A stretch of 14,456 nt of DNA from Actinobacteria bacterium 13_1_40CM_66_12 (GTDB taxonomy: Bacteria > Chloroflexota > Dormibacteria > Dormibacterales > Dormibacteraceae), in NCBI GenBank assembly GCA_001917895.1, contig MNEW01000068.1, forward strand, positions 1 through 14,456, in the 5' to 3' direction. Position numbers and translations under genes: made by a program. The notes under the pieces were generated by a model that saw only the letters and a list, made by a program, of their open reading frames with translations, searched no databases and had not been told where the DNA came from. Below, in pieces: positions 7,273 to 14,456 of this stretch (the stretch's first letter is position 1; every line of letters begins with the position of its first letter).

Positions 7273-7935
7273 GTGAGCCGTCTGTACGTCGTCGCGACGC
7301 CAATTGGCAACCTCGAAGATGTAACCGCGCGAGCCGTGCGCGTTCTGGGCGAGGTGGATGCGATCGCAGCCGAGGACACGCGAGTCACCTCGCGGCTGCT
7401 CGCGCGCCACGGCATCCGCAAGCCGATGATCAGCTACCGGGCGCCTGTCGAACGACTCGGGCTGCCACGCGTGATGGCGGCACTGACGCTCGGCGATGTC
7501 GCGCTGGTCAGCGACGCCGGATCACCAACGCTCTCCGACCCAGGGCAGGCTCTGGTCGCGGCCGCGTGGTCGGCCGGGCACACGGTGGTGCCGATCCCAG
7601 GCGCCAGCGCGATCACGGCGGCTCTATCGGTGGCCGGGTATGGCGGACCAGGCTTCACGTTCCTCGGCTACCTGCCGCGCAAGCCGGGCGAAATGCGCCG
7701 GCTCCTCGCTCCGCTTTTGACTGATCCGCGGCCTGCGGTGGCCTTCGAGTCGCCCTATCGAGTGCGCAAGTCTCTCGCGCTGATCGCCGAGGTCTTACCG
7801 GAGCGGCACATCACTGTGGGACGCGAGCTCACCAAGCTCCACGAGCAGGTGCTGCGCGGAACAGCCGATGAAGTCCTGGACGCGCTCGGCGACCCGCCGC
7901 GGGGCGAGTTTACCCTTGTGATCTCAGGTGCCTGA
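7273..7935 (+). CDS. rsmI: 16S rRNA (cytidine(1402)-2'-O)-methyltransferase
   Basis: RsmI methylates the ribose of C1402 in the 16S rRNA decoding centre using S-adenosylmethionine. The 220-residue product is a tetrapyrrole-methylase-fold protein with the signatures [13 protein letters not shown] (4-16), AEDTR (33-37), [12 protein letters not shown] (80-91), [20 protein letters not shown] and [14 protein letters not shown]. It ends just after GEFTLVI, so the C-terminal helical extension of longer homologues (E. coli RsmI is about 286 residues) is missing. The GTG at 7273 gives the canonical N-terminus. An in-frame GTG at 7183 would add 30 non-conserved residues encoded by the palindromic spacer. 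The 3' end overlaps the metG start by 8 bases. Confidence 0.93.
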   Translation: MSRLYVVATPIGNLEDVTARAVRVLGEVDAIAAEDTRVTSRLLARHGIRKPMISYRAPVERLGLPRVMAALTLGDVALVSDAGSPTLSDPGQALVAAAWSAGHTVVPIPGASAITAALSVAGYGGPGFTFLGYLPRKPGEMRRLLAPLLTDPRPAVAFESPYRVRKSLALIAEVLPERHITVGRELTKLHEQVLRGTADEVLDALGDPPRGEFTLVISGA

Positions 7936-9545
7936 AAAACGAACAGTCCTGGTTGCGCCGGCGTGGCCTTATGCCAACGGCCCACGCCACATCGGTCACG
8001 TGGCCGGCTTCGGGCGAGCGGTACGGACGAGCACGGCACGCCGATCACCTACGAGGCGGACAAGCAAGGAATTCCGCCGCGCGAGTTCGTCGATCGCAAC
8101 AACGCGCTGATCGTCGAGGACCTTCGCCGCCTGGGCATGACTTACGACATCTTCACGCGCACCACCACGCGCAACCACTACCGGGTCACCCAGGACATGT
8201 TCCTGAAGCTCTACGAGAAGGGCTACTTGATCAAGAAGACGCAGCTCGGCGCCTTCGATCCGGTGAGCGGGCGCACGCTGCCCGACCGTTACATCGAAGG
8301 CAAGTGTCCGATCTGCGGGTTTCCTGAGGCACGGGGCGACCAGTGCGACAACTGCGGCAACCAGCTCGACCCGACCGATCTCATCAATCCGCACCAGCGA
8401 GGAAGTGACGCGCCGGTCGAGTTTCGGGAAACCGAGCATTACTTCTTCGACCTGCCCGCCTTCGGCCGGCAGCTGAAGGAATGGATCGAACGCCACGACG
8501 ACTGGCGGCCGAACGTTCGCAAGTACTCGCTCGAGTTCGTCACCAACCTCAAGCCGCGCGCCATCACGCGCGACCTGGAATCGAATGGGCGGCGCAGCGC
8601 GGCGAACCGGACGCATGGACCGACTGGTGGCATAACCCCGCCAGCCACCACTACTACGTGATGGGGAAGGACAACATCACGTTCCACACCGTGATGTGGC
8701 CCGCGATCCTCATGGGCGCGGGCGATCCGGAGCGCCCGCTCGAGCTGCCGGACGACATCGTGGCGAGCGAGTTCCTGCACATGGAAGGCAAGAAGCTCTC
8801 CACCAGCCGCGGCCAGGTCATCTACGTGAAGGATTTCCTGGATCGCTACGACGCCGATGCGCTGCGCTACTACCTGATGATCGCGGGCCCTGAGAACCAG
8901 GACACTGATTTCACGTGGGCCGAGTTCGTGCGGCGGAACAACGACGAGCTCGTCGCCACGTGGGGCAACCTGGTCCACCGCACGCTCGTCAACGCCCATC
9001 GCAACTTCGGCGCCGTGCCGGAGCCGGAGAAGCTTACGGAGGCTGACGAGGCGCTCATCAAGGAGGTCGAGGCGGCGCTCGATCGGGTCGCGGCCGAGCT
9101 GGGCCAGGCGCGATTTCAAATCGCGTTGAGGTACGTGATGACGATGGCGGCCCGGGTCAACGTCTACCTCGGCACGGAGCAGCCGTGGCACACCATCAAG
9201 ACCGATCGTGGGCGGGCCGGCACGGTGCTGTACGTGGCCCTCCGCTGCGTCGACAATCTCAAGACGATGCTCACGCCGTTCGTGCCGTTCTCCGCACAGC
9301 GTCTTCACCGCATGCTCGGTTACGACGACGTGATTGCGCCGCAGCCTGAGGTGCGCGAATTCTCGGATGACGGCGCCACGCACACTGTCATCACGGGCGA
9401 TTACTCCAGTGACAATCGCTGGCGACCGTCGGAGCTGCCGCCAGGCCGCGCCTTGCCTCCTCCGGAGGCCCTCTTCAAGCGCCTCGATGACGTAGACCCC
9501 ACGAACGCGGGCGATCAAGACGCGGAGCCGCTCGCATCTTCGTAG
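7928..9545 (+). pseudogene. metG: Methionyl-tRNA synthetase, interrupted by two internal deletions with frameshifts
   Basis: MetG charges initiator and elongator tRNAs with methionine. Three conserved pieces lie in three successive frames. Piece A (7928-8014) has [18 protein letters not shown], including the HIGH motif. Piece B (8017-8577) runs from [11 protein letters not shown] through the zinc knuckle CPIC...CDNC and ends at KPRAITRDL. Piece C (about 8580-9545) starts at IEWAAQRG and contains [16 protein letters not shown], the KMSKS equivalent KKLSTS and the anticodon-binding helices. Against the family, about 19 residues after the HIGH motif and about 30 residues (the WGVP...YVWF(D/E)AVIGY segment that forms the methionine pocket) are absent, about 55 and 88 nt. 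The rest shows no stops or decay. It has no C-terminal Trbp111-like domain. As written it cannot encode an active enzyme; either it is a recent pseudogene with another metG elsewhere, or the assembly has lost bases. Confidence 0.88.
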
Positions 9546-10285
9546 ACACGCATCTCCATTTGGAGGAGCTGGGCCACCCGGGCGAGGTGGTGGCGCAGGC
9601 GGTCACCGCCGGCGTCGATCGAATGATCGCGGTGGGGGTCGACCTCGAGCACAGCGAGCGGGTGGTGGCCCTCGCCCACGAATTTCCGCAGGTGTTCGCG
9701 GGCGTCGGACACTACCCGACGGATACTCCAGAGCCAGACATTGAAGCGCTTCGCAGGCTCGCGTCAGACGAACGCGTGGTCGCCATCGGCGAGGTCGGCC
9801 TCGACTTCGTGGACGTCAACAGCCCGTCGCACGACGTACAGCAGACCCGCTTCGAAAAGCTGCTCGCGCTCGCGGTGGAGCTGGACCTGCCGGTATCGAT
9901 CCACAACCGCGGCGCCGCCGATGAAGTCGCCGCCGCGATCAAAGCGCATCCGGGCTTGCGGGGATCGATGCATTACTTCGCTCTCGAATGGGATTGGGCT
10001 CAGCGATTCTTGGATCTGGGCTTCTACCTGTCGTTCGCAGGCCTCGTCACCCGGCCGAGCCGGAACGCGCTGCGCGAAGTCGTCAAGCAGTGCCCCGCCG
10101 ATCGCCTCCTCCTCGAGACCGACTCGCCGTACGGCCAGGCACACATTCGCATGGGCGTGCCGAACCGGCCCGCCTACCTCCTGGACACGGCGACTCTTGT
10201 CGCTGAGCTCCGGGGCATCACCCTGGAGGAGCTGGCAGACATCGAGCGCGCCAACGCGTTCGCTTTGTTCCGCAAGATGACGTGA
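9536..10285 (+). CDS. tatD: TatD-family metal-dependent hydrolase/DNase, apparent ATC start
   Basis: TatD proteins are metal-dependent DNases with a TIM-barrel fold, implicated in DNA repair and RNA or DNA turnover. The product has the metal ligands HxH (His6, His8 in IFVDTHLHL), the bridging Glu in AIGEVGLDF, His in SIHNRG, His in SMHYF and Asp in [10 protein letters not shown], and ends with an ERANAFALF helix. With 249 residues it is near family length. The start is the odd part: the frame opens after a stop at 9488-9490, and no ATG, GTG or TTG occurs before the HxH motif. The first canonical start (TTG 9560) would remove both histidines. I propose ATC at 9536, with GGAG 8 bases upstream (9524-9527). 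The gene overlaps metG by 10 bases and rsmA by 4 (GTGA). Confidence 0.85.
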   Translation: MFVDTHLHLEELGHPGEVVAQAVTAGVDRMIAVGVDLEHSERVVALAHEFPQVFAGVGHYPTDTPEPDIEALRRLASDERVVAIGEVGLDFVDVNSPSHDVQQTRFEKLLALAVELDLPVSIHNRGAADEVAAAIKAHPGLRGSMHYFALEWDWAQRFLDLGFYLSFAGLVTRPSRNALREVVKQCPADRLLLETDSPYGQAHIRMGVPNRPAYLLDTATLVAELRGITLEELADIERANAFALFRKMT

Positions 10286-11127
10286 TCGACCCGGCCGACC
10301 CGGATCAGCTCTCGAAGCTGCTCCACCGGCACCGCATCGACCTGAAGAAATCCCTCGGCCAGAACTTCCTCATCGATCCGGCACTGCGCGATCGCATCGC
10401 CGAAGCGCCAGGAGTGACTGGCGAGGATGACGTCCTCGAGGTCGGCGCCGGAGCCGGAGCGCTGACGGTCGCATTGGCTCAGCGATGCCGCCGGCTCGTC
10501 GCCGTCGAGCTCGACCACCGCTTCATTCCTGTGCTGCATGAGGTGGTCGGCGCCTTCCCCAACGTCGAGATCGTGCAGTCAGACATCTTGCGGCTGGATC
10601 AAGCCCAGAAATTTCCGAATGGGGGTCACATCGTCGCGGGCAACATCCCATACAACCTGACTGGCGCTCTGATCCGAAAGCTGCTCGACACGTCGCCGCG
10701 TCCCCATCGCCTCTCGCTCGTGGTCCAGAAGGAAGTGGCCGAGCGCTGGACGGCGACGGGCGGTGCGAGCCTCGCCACCGTTGCGGTGCAGGTGTTCGCA
10801 ACCGCGAACTTGCGGTTCACGATTCCCGCGTCGGCTTTCACGCCGGCGCCGCGCGTCGACTCGGCGTGCGTCGTGCTCGAGGTGCGCGAGCGGCCGGCCG
10901 TCGACGTCCCCGACCTGGATGCCTTCTTCCGGCTCGTCGAGGCGGTGTTCCAATTTCGCCGGAAGCAGCTGGGCGGAGCGTTGGGCCGCATCAGTGGCAT
11001 CGGCAGCACGAGCGCCGCGGCTCGCCTGCGCGAGTCGGGCATCGATCCCGAACGGCGGCCGCAGACGCTCACCCTCGGCGAGGGGGAGGCGGTCTACCGA
11101 GAATTCAATGCCAGACCCTCTCGCTAA
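10282..11127 (+). CDS. rsmA: 16S rRNA (adenine(1518)-N6/adenine(1519)-N6)-dimethyltransferase
   Basis: RsmA (KsgA) dimethylates A1518 and A1519 in the 3' terminal helix of 16S rRNA, a late step in small-subunit assembly. The 281-residue product has the N-terminal motif KKSLGQNFLID (22-32), the S-adenosylmethionine-binding EVGAGAGALT (53-62), the acidic loop QSDILRLD, the catalytic NIPY (121-124), and the C-terminal FRRKQL (225-230). The GTG at 10282 overlaps the tatD stop as GTGA. An rsmA next to tatD and a methionyl-tRNA synthetase gene is a common bacterial arrangement (metG-tatD-rnmV-rsmA), here without rnmV. Downstream the MFS gene begins 12 bases after the stop, with no visible Shine-Dalgarno sequence, so it is probably co-transcribed. 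Confidence 0.95.
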   Translation: MIDPADPDQLSKLLHRHRIDLKKSLGQNFLIDPALRDRIAEAPGVTGEDDVLEVGAGAGALTVALAQRCRRLVAVELDHRFIPVLHEVVGAFPNVEIVQSDILRLDQAQKFPNGGHIVAGNIPYNLTGALIRKLLDTSPRPHRLSLVVQKEVAERWTATGGASLATVAVQVFATANLRFTIPASAFTPAPRVDSACVVLEVRERPAVDVPDLDAFFRLVEAVFQFRRKQLGGALGRISGIGSTSAAARLRESGIDPERRPQTLTLGEGEAVYREFNARPSR

Positions 11128-11139
11128 GCTCTGACGGCG

Positions 11140-12453
11140 GTGGAAGCCCCATTCCGGTTCCCGGTCGAGACCCCTGGCGGTTTTCGAACCGTCCTGCGGT
11201 TCACCGCGTTCAGGAACATCTGGTTTGCTCAGCTCGCCGCACAGCTCGCCGACAAGTTCCTGCTCTTCTCGCTGATCATCCTCGCGTTCAAGATCTCGGG
11301 CGGCAGCACTCCGGTGGCCATCGTCCTCCTGACGTACACGGTGCCGTCGGTGTTGCTCGCGCCGCCGGCGGGCGTGATCGCGGATCGCGTCAACCGCAAG
11401 CAGATCATGATGTGGTCGAACTTCGGTCGCGCCGGAGCAGTGGCGCTGATCCCGCTGGCCGCGCTCGTTCCCGGATTGCAGAACGACTTCCTGCATCTGC
11501 TGCTGATCACGCTGATCTTCTCGTCGGTCGGCCAGCTGTTTGCGCCCGCGGAGGCGGCGGTGATCCCGACCATCCTTCCGCGCTCGGCGCTGATAACCGC
11601 GAACTCGATGGCGCTGCTGACCATGGTTCTCACACTCGTGGTAGGCGGAGCGCTGGCCCCGATCCTTTCGCGCATCGACCTCTACGCGCCCTACTGGATG
11701 GCCGCCGTGCTGCTCACCATCGCCGGAGCGCTGATCTTCGCGTCCGACATCCCGCCGCTCGAGCGCACGCACGAGCCGCCGGTGACAGAGTCACGCAACC
11801 GCTTCCACAGGATGGTGGTGGACATCAAGGAGGGCCTGGATGCGCTCCGCGCGTCCCCCGGCCTGATGCTCGCGTTCGGCCAGGTGAGCATCGCGGTCCT
11901 GGTGCTCTTCATGCTCTTCACACTCGCGCCCGCGTACGTGAGCCACGTGATCGGAATCGCCGCACAGGACTCTTACGTGATCCTTGGACCGGCGACCGGC
12001 GGAGCCATCCTCAGCGCTGTCCTGCTCGGCCAGTTCCTCCGCCACGTGGACCGCTCGCGCATCTTGATTGGATCGCTCATCGCGAACGGGGTCACGCTCC
12101 TGGCGCTTGCGGCCGTTCCGCAGGCGATGGTGCAGGTGCCCGATCTTCGCGTCCACGCTCGGATCACGGGTGCGGTCTTCAGCCTGTTGCTCGGCATCGA
12201 GTTCGGCGCGATCATGATCCCGGCCATCACCTACCTCATGGAGAGCACGAGCGATGAGCTGCGCGGCCGGATCTTCGCTCTCCTCTACATGGTGATCAAC
12301 GGAGTCACCGCCATTCCTGTGCTCGCGGCGGCTGCGCTTTCCGACCTTGTCGGCACCGCGCACGTCATCGGAGGGTTGGGGGTCCTGCTGGTCGCGGGAG
12401 CGGTGACGTTCGCTATTGCCGGGCGGCGCGCATTCGCGCCAGCACCGCAATGA
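11140..12453 (+). CDS. Major facilitator superfamily transporter (DHA3/MFS_3-like exporter)
   Basis: This 437-residue membrane protein has about twelve hydrophobic segments, the first at about residues 27-50 (NIWFAQLAAQLADKFLLFSL). The MFS motif A is clear between segments 2 and 3: GVIADRVNRK (78-87). A central hydrophilic loop (about residues 205-235) separates the two six-helix halves. The pattern resembles drug-efflux or EntS-like exporters of the MFS_3 type; the substrate cannot be told. The GTG at 11140 lies 12 bases after rsmA and gives a short polar N-terminus before the first helix. The 3' end runs tail to tail into the DedA gene, overlapping it by 41 bases, so no terminator separates the convergent transcripts. 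Confidence 0.88.
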   Translation: MEAPFRFPVETPGGFRTVLRFTAFRNIWFAQLAAQLADKFLLFSLIILAFKISGGSTPVAIVLLTYTVPSVLLAPPAGVIADRVNRKQIMMWSNFGRAGAVALIPLAALVPGLQNDFLHLLLITLIFSSVGQLFAPAEAAVIPTILPRSALITANSMALLTMVLTLVVGGALAPILSRIDLYAPYWMAAVLLTIAGALIFASDIPPLERTHEPPVTESRNRFHRMVVDIKEGLDALRASPGLMLAFGQVSIAVLVLFMLFTLAPAYVSHVIGIAAQDSYVILGPATGGAILSAVLLGQFLRHVDRSRILIGSLIANGVTLLALAAVPQAMVQVPDLRVHARITGAVFSLLLGIEFGAIMIPAITYLMESTSDELRGRIFALLYMVINGVTAIPVLAAAALSDLVGTAHVIGGLGVLLVAGAVTFAIAGRRAFAPAPQ

Positions 12454-13000
12454 CTACGAGCAGGGCGATGACGACCACGCCGCCGATCCCGATGTCGCGG
12501 ATGACGGCTGCGATCAGGGCTAGGTTGCTGCCGAGCAGGTAGCCGGCCACGCCGACGGCGACGGCCCACGCCAGGCCGCCAAGGGCGCTGAACACCTGGA
12601 AGCGCCAGAACGGCATGTGCGCCATCCCGGCGAGCATCGAGCCCCATGTCCGCAAGCCGAGGATGAATCGCGCGGTCAGGACCGCCTTGTCGCCGTGGCG
12701 GGCGAAGAACATCTCGGCGCGGGCGATGTGTTCCGGGCGGATCCGAAAGATGCTGCCGAAGCGTTCGATGAACGGCCTGCCTCCGCGATGGCCGAGGTAG
12801 TAACCGATGTCGGCGCCGGCGACCGAACCGAGAAACCCGAACAAGATCACGAGGACGATGCTGTGGTTCCTCGCCGCCGCCCACGCGGCCGCGGCCAGGA
12901 GCAGCGCTTCGCCTGGAAAGGGCACACCGGCGCTTTCGATCAGGATGCCGAGCCCGGCGGCGGGGTAGCCGAGCGCGTCGACGATCGCGGTTGGGTTCAC
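12413..13000 (-). CDS. DedA-family (VTT domain) membrane protein
   Basis: DedA proteins are inner-membrane proteins linked to undecaprenyl phosphate or phospholipid recycling and to membrane energetics. The 195-residue product carries the family signature: the re-entrant-loop motif ESAGVPFPGE (22-31), then GSVAGADIGYYLGHRGGR (58-75), and FFARHGDKAVLTARFILGLR (98-117) with the conserved Arg111 and Arg117, followed by a GMAHMPFWRF segment. About four to five hydrophobic spans are visible, and it ends in a basic tail. The GTG at 13000 is the only possible start, because an in-frame TGA lies 9 bases upstream. No Shine-Dalgarno sequence is seen, and a TATATG box 7 bases upstream suggests leaderless transcription. 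The gene is divergent from thrS and convergent with the MFS gene. Confidence 0.9.
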   Translation of the reverse strand: MNPTAIVDALGYPAAGLGILIESAGVPFPGEALLLAAAAWAAARNHSIVLVILFGFLGSVAGADIGYYLGHRGGRPFIERFGSIFRIRPEHIARAEMFFARHGDKAVLTARFILGLRTWGSMLAGMAHMPFWRFQVFSALGGLAWAVAVGVAGYLLGSNLALIAAVIRDIGIGGVVVIALLVVIAVLARMRAARQ

Positions 13001-13024
13001 GGGGCTTCATATACTGACGGCCTC
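13001..13024. promoter_or_regulatory. 24-base divergent promoter region between DedA and thrS
   Basis: On the forward strand TATACT (13010-13015) matches the -10 consensus at 5 of 6 positions and ends 9 bases before the thrS ATG. On the reverse strand the overlapping TATATG (13013-13008, 4 of 6) ends 7 bases before the DedA GTG. Both transcripts would start at or within a few bases of their start codons, and the two -10 boxes share bases 13010-13013. Any -35 elements would lie inside the opposite coding sequences; none is convincing. Confidence 0.4.
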
Positions 13025-14456
13025 ATGGCCGGCTACGGAGACCACGAATCGAGCGAAGATCCGCTCCACATCCTTCGCCATTCGACCGCGCACCTGCTCG
13101 CCGCCGCGGTCATGGAGCTTTATCCCGACGCCAAGTACGGCATCGGCCCGCCCGTGCAGGACGGCTTCTACTACGACTTCGCGTTCAGCAGGCCGATCTC
13201 GGAGACCGATCTCGGCGCCATCGAGTCGCGCATGCGACGGATCGCGCAGGAAGACCGGCCATTCGTCAAGGAGACGATGTCGCGGCAGCAGGCGATCGAC
13301 GAATTTCGCCGTCGCGGCCAGGACTACAAAGTGGAGCTGATCAACGACAAGGTCGAAGGCGACGACGTCAGCGTCTACCACACCGGTGATTTCCTCGACC
13401 TGTGCCGCGGGCCCCATGTGCGGTCGACCAAAGAACTGAAGGCCTTCAAGCTCCTGCGCGTCGCGGGTGCGTACTGGCGTGGCGACGAGAAGCAACCGCA
13501 GCTGACGCGCATTTACGGAACCGCGTGGTCCAACGCCAAAGAGCTCGACGATTACCTGAAGTTCCTCGAAGAGGCCGAGAAGCGCGACCACAAGAAGCTG
13601 GGCAAAGACCTGAAGCTGTTCATGGTCGACGAGCGCGTCGGCCCGGGTCTTCCGATCTGGTTGCCGGCAGGAGCCACCGTCCGCCGCGAGCTGGAACGCT
13701 TCATCGTCGACGAAGAGCTGGCGCGGGGATACCTGCATGTGCGCACGCCCGACGTTGCGCGCCTGGACCTGTACCGGCAGAGCGGCCACGCCCAGCTGTA
13801 CGCCGAGTACATGTATCCCCCGATACGATTCGAGGACGGCGAAGAGCTGGAGCTCCGTCCCGTGAATTGCCCGCATCACATCGTCGTCTACCAATCAGAG
13901 CTGCGCAGCTATCGGGAGCTGCCCATGCGCATCGCGGAGATCGGTAACAACTGGCGCTACGAGCGCTCAGGAACCCTGGCCGGACTAAACCGAGTCCGCG
14001 CCTTCGCGCTCAACGACGCGCACATCTTCTGCACGCCAGACCAGCTGATGGACGAGGTCAAAGGCGCGATCGACATCGCGCTGTATTTCTCGAAAGTGCT
14101 GGGCATCGATGAGTTTTCGTACCGGCTCTCCGCTCGCGACAACGTGAAAGAGAAGTGGCTGGGCACCGAAGAGGAGTGGCAGCGAGCCGAGGCGGCTCTC
14201 ATGGAAGCGCTCGAATCGATGGGCCAGAACTACGAAGTCGGCGTCGGCGAAGCCGCGTTCTACGGGCCGAAGATCGACTTCCAGGTCCGCGACGCCCATC
14301 GGCGTGAGTTCACGAACTCGACCGTGCAGGTCGACTTCCAGCTGCCCGAACGCTTCGATCTCGAGTACGTCGCCGAGGATGGGTCGCGGCAGCGCCCGGT
14401 CATGGTCCATCGCGGCGCCGCCGGCGCGATGGAAAGGCTGTTCAGCTACCTCATCG
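13025..14456 (+). CDS. thrS: Threonyl-tRNA synthetase without TGS domain (3' end outside window)
   Basis: ThrRS attaches threonine to its tRNA. The frame is open from ATG 13025 to the window edge (477 full codons) and lacks the anticodon-binding domain only because the window ends. The editing domain comes first, with HSTAH (His19, His23) and LCRGPH (Cys127, His131). The class II catalytic core follows with VNCPHH (Cys282), NNWRYERSGTLAGL (motif 2, Arg311), NDAHIF (His333), YGPKIDFQ and VMVHRG (His462). Cys282, His333 and His462 match the zinc and threonine site of E. coli ThrRS (Cys334, His385, His511). Those offsets show that the N-terminal TGS domain of about 60 residues is absent; no in-frame start precedes 13025 for at least 100 bases, and that stretch is DedA coding sequence. 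A leaderless promoter is likely. Confidence 0.96.
   Translation, partial: MAGYGDHESSEDPLHILRHSTAHLLAAAVMELYPDAKYGIGPPVQDGFYYDFAFSRPISETDLGAIESRMRRIAQEDRPFVKETMSRQQAIDEFRRRGQDYKVELINDKVEGDDVSVYHTGDFLDLCRGPHVRSTKELKAFKLLRVAGAYWRGDEKQPQLTRIYGTAWSNAKELDDYLKFLEEAEKRDHKKLGKDLKLFMVDERVGPGLPIWLPAGATVRRELERFIVDEELARGYLHVRTPDVARLDLYRQSGHAQLYAEYMYPPIRFEDGEELELRPVNCPHHIVVYQSELRSYRELPMRIAEIGNNWRYERSGTLAGLNRVRAFALNDAHIFCTPDQLMDEVKGAIDIALYFSKVLGIDEFSYRLSARDNVKEKWLGTEEEWQRAEAALMEALESMGQNYEVGVGEAAFYGPKIDFQVRDAHRREFTNSTVQVDFQLPERFDLEYVAEDGSRQRPVMVHRGAAGAMERLFSYLI

Noticed and set aside
7928..8600. Programmed frameshifting in metG
   Set aside because: Frameshifting would not restore the about 19 and 30 conserved residues that are physically missing at the two joints, and no slippery heptamer lies at either site.
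10579..11772. Reverse-strand open frame of 397 codons across rsmA and the MFS gene
   Set aside because: It is antisense to two well-supported genes, and its Arg/Asp/Glu/Gln-rich low-complexity composition is typical of shadows.
1..14456. CRISPR array, insertion sequence, prophage or defence island
   Set aside because: There are no regularly spaced repeats, transposase or phage motifs, or target-site duplications that I can see; apart from the ATPase, every gene belongs to a recognised family.

Overview
The window is a densely packed piece of a GC-rich bacterial chromosome carrying almost only housekeeping genes. G and C dominate third codon positions, GTG and TTG starts are common, and many neighbouring genes overlap by 4 to 10 bases. 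The order scpA-scpB-rluB-cmk-plsC, a GC-rich coding style and -10-like boxes placed right next to start codons suggest a GC-rich terrabacterial lineage such as Chloroflexota/Dormibacterota, or a relative of Actinomycetota. This assignment is inference; no 16S gene or lineage-specific marker is present.

Layout. Positions 2-2929 (+) hold one translationally coupled operon: the end of scpA, then scpB (chromosome condensation), rluB (23S pseudouridine synthase), cmk (CMP kinase) and plsC (1-acyl-glycerol-3-phosphate acyltransferase). Positions 2930-3101 are a non-coding spacer full of hairpins between convergent genes. Positions 3102-4412 (-) encode an uncharacterised AAA+ ATPase with a winged-helix-like N-terminus. 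It is divergent from a second forward cluster, 4494-12453: dinG (exonuclease-helicase), rsmI (16S rRNA 2'-O-methyltransferase), metG (methionyl-tRNA synthetase, broken), tatD (metal-dependent DNase), rsmA/ksgA (16S rRNA dimethyltransferase) and an MFS exporter. The exporter overlaps tail to tail with a DedA-family membrane protein (12413-13000, -). DedA is separated by only 24 bases from the divergent thrS (13025 to the window end, +), which lacks the TGS domain.

Themes. Most genes serve translation (rluB, rsmI, rsmA, metG, thrS), chromosome or DNA upkeep (scpAB, dinG, tatD) or the membrane (plsC, DedA, MFS). The strongest anomaly is metG: two separate internal gaps of about 55 and 88 nt remove conserved catalytic-domain segments and shift frame twice, although all surviving segments look well conserved. 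Other points worth a second look are the lack of any canonical start codon for tatD (an ATC with a well-placed Shine-Dalgarno sequence is the best candidate), a palindromic element that buries the rsmI ribosome binding site, the tandem hairpins at 2945-3115, apparent leaderless promoters at divergent gene starts, and the orphan AAA+ ATPase. I see no CRISPR array, tRNA, rRNA, insertion sequence or prophage, and no clear evidence of a new multi-gene system.
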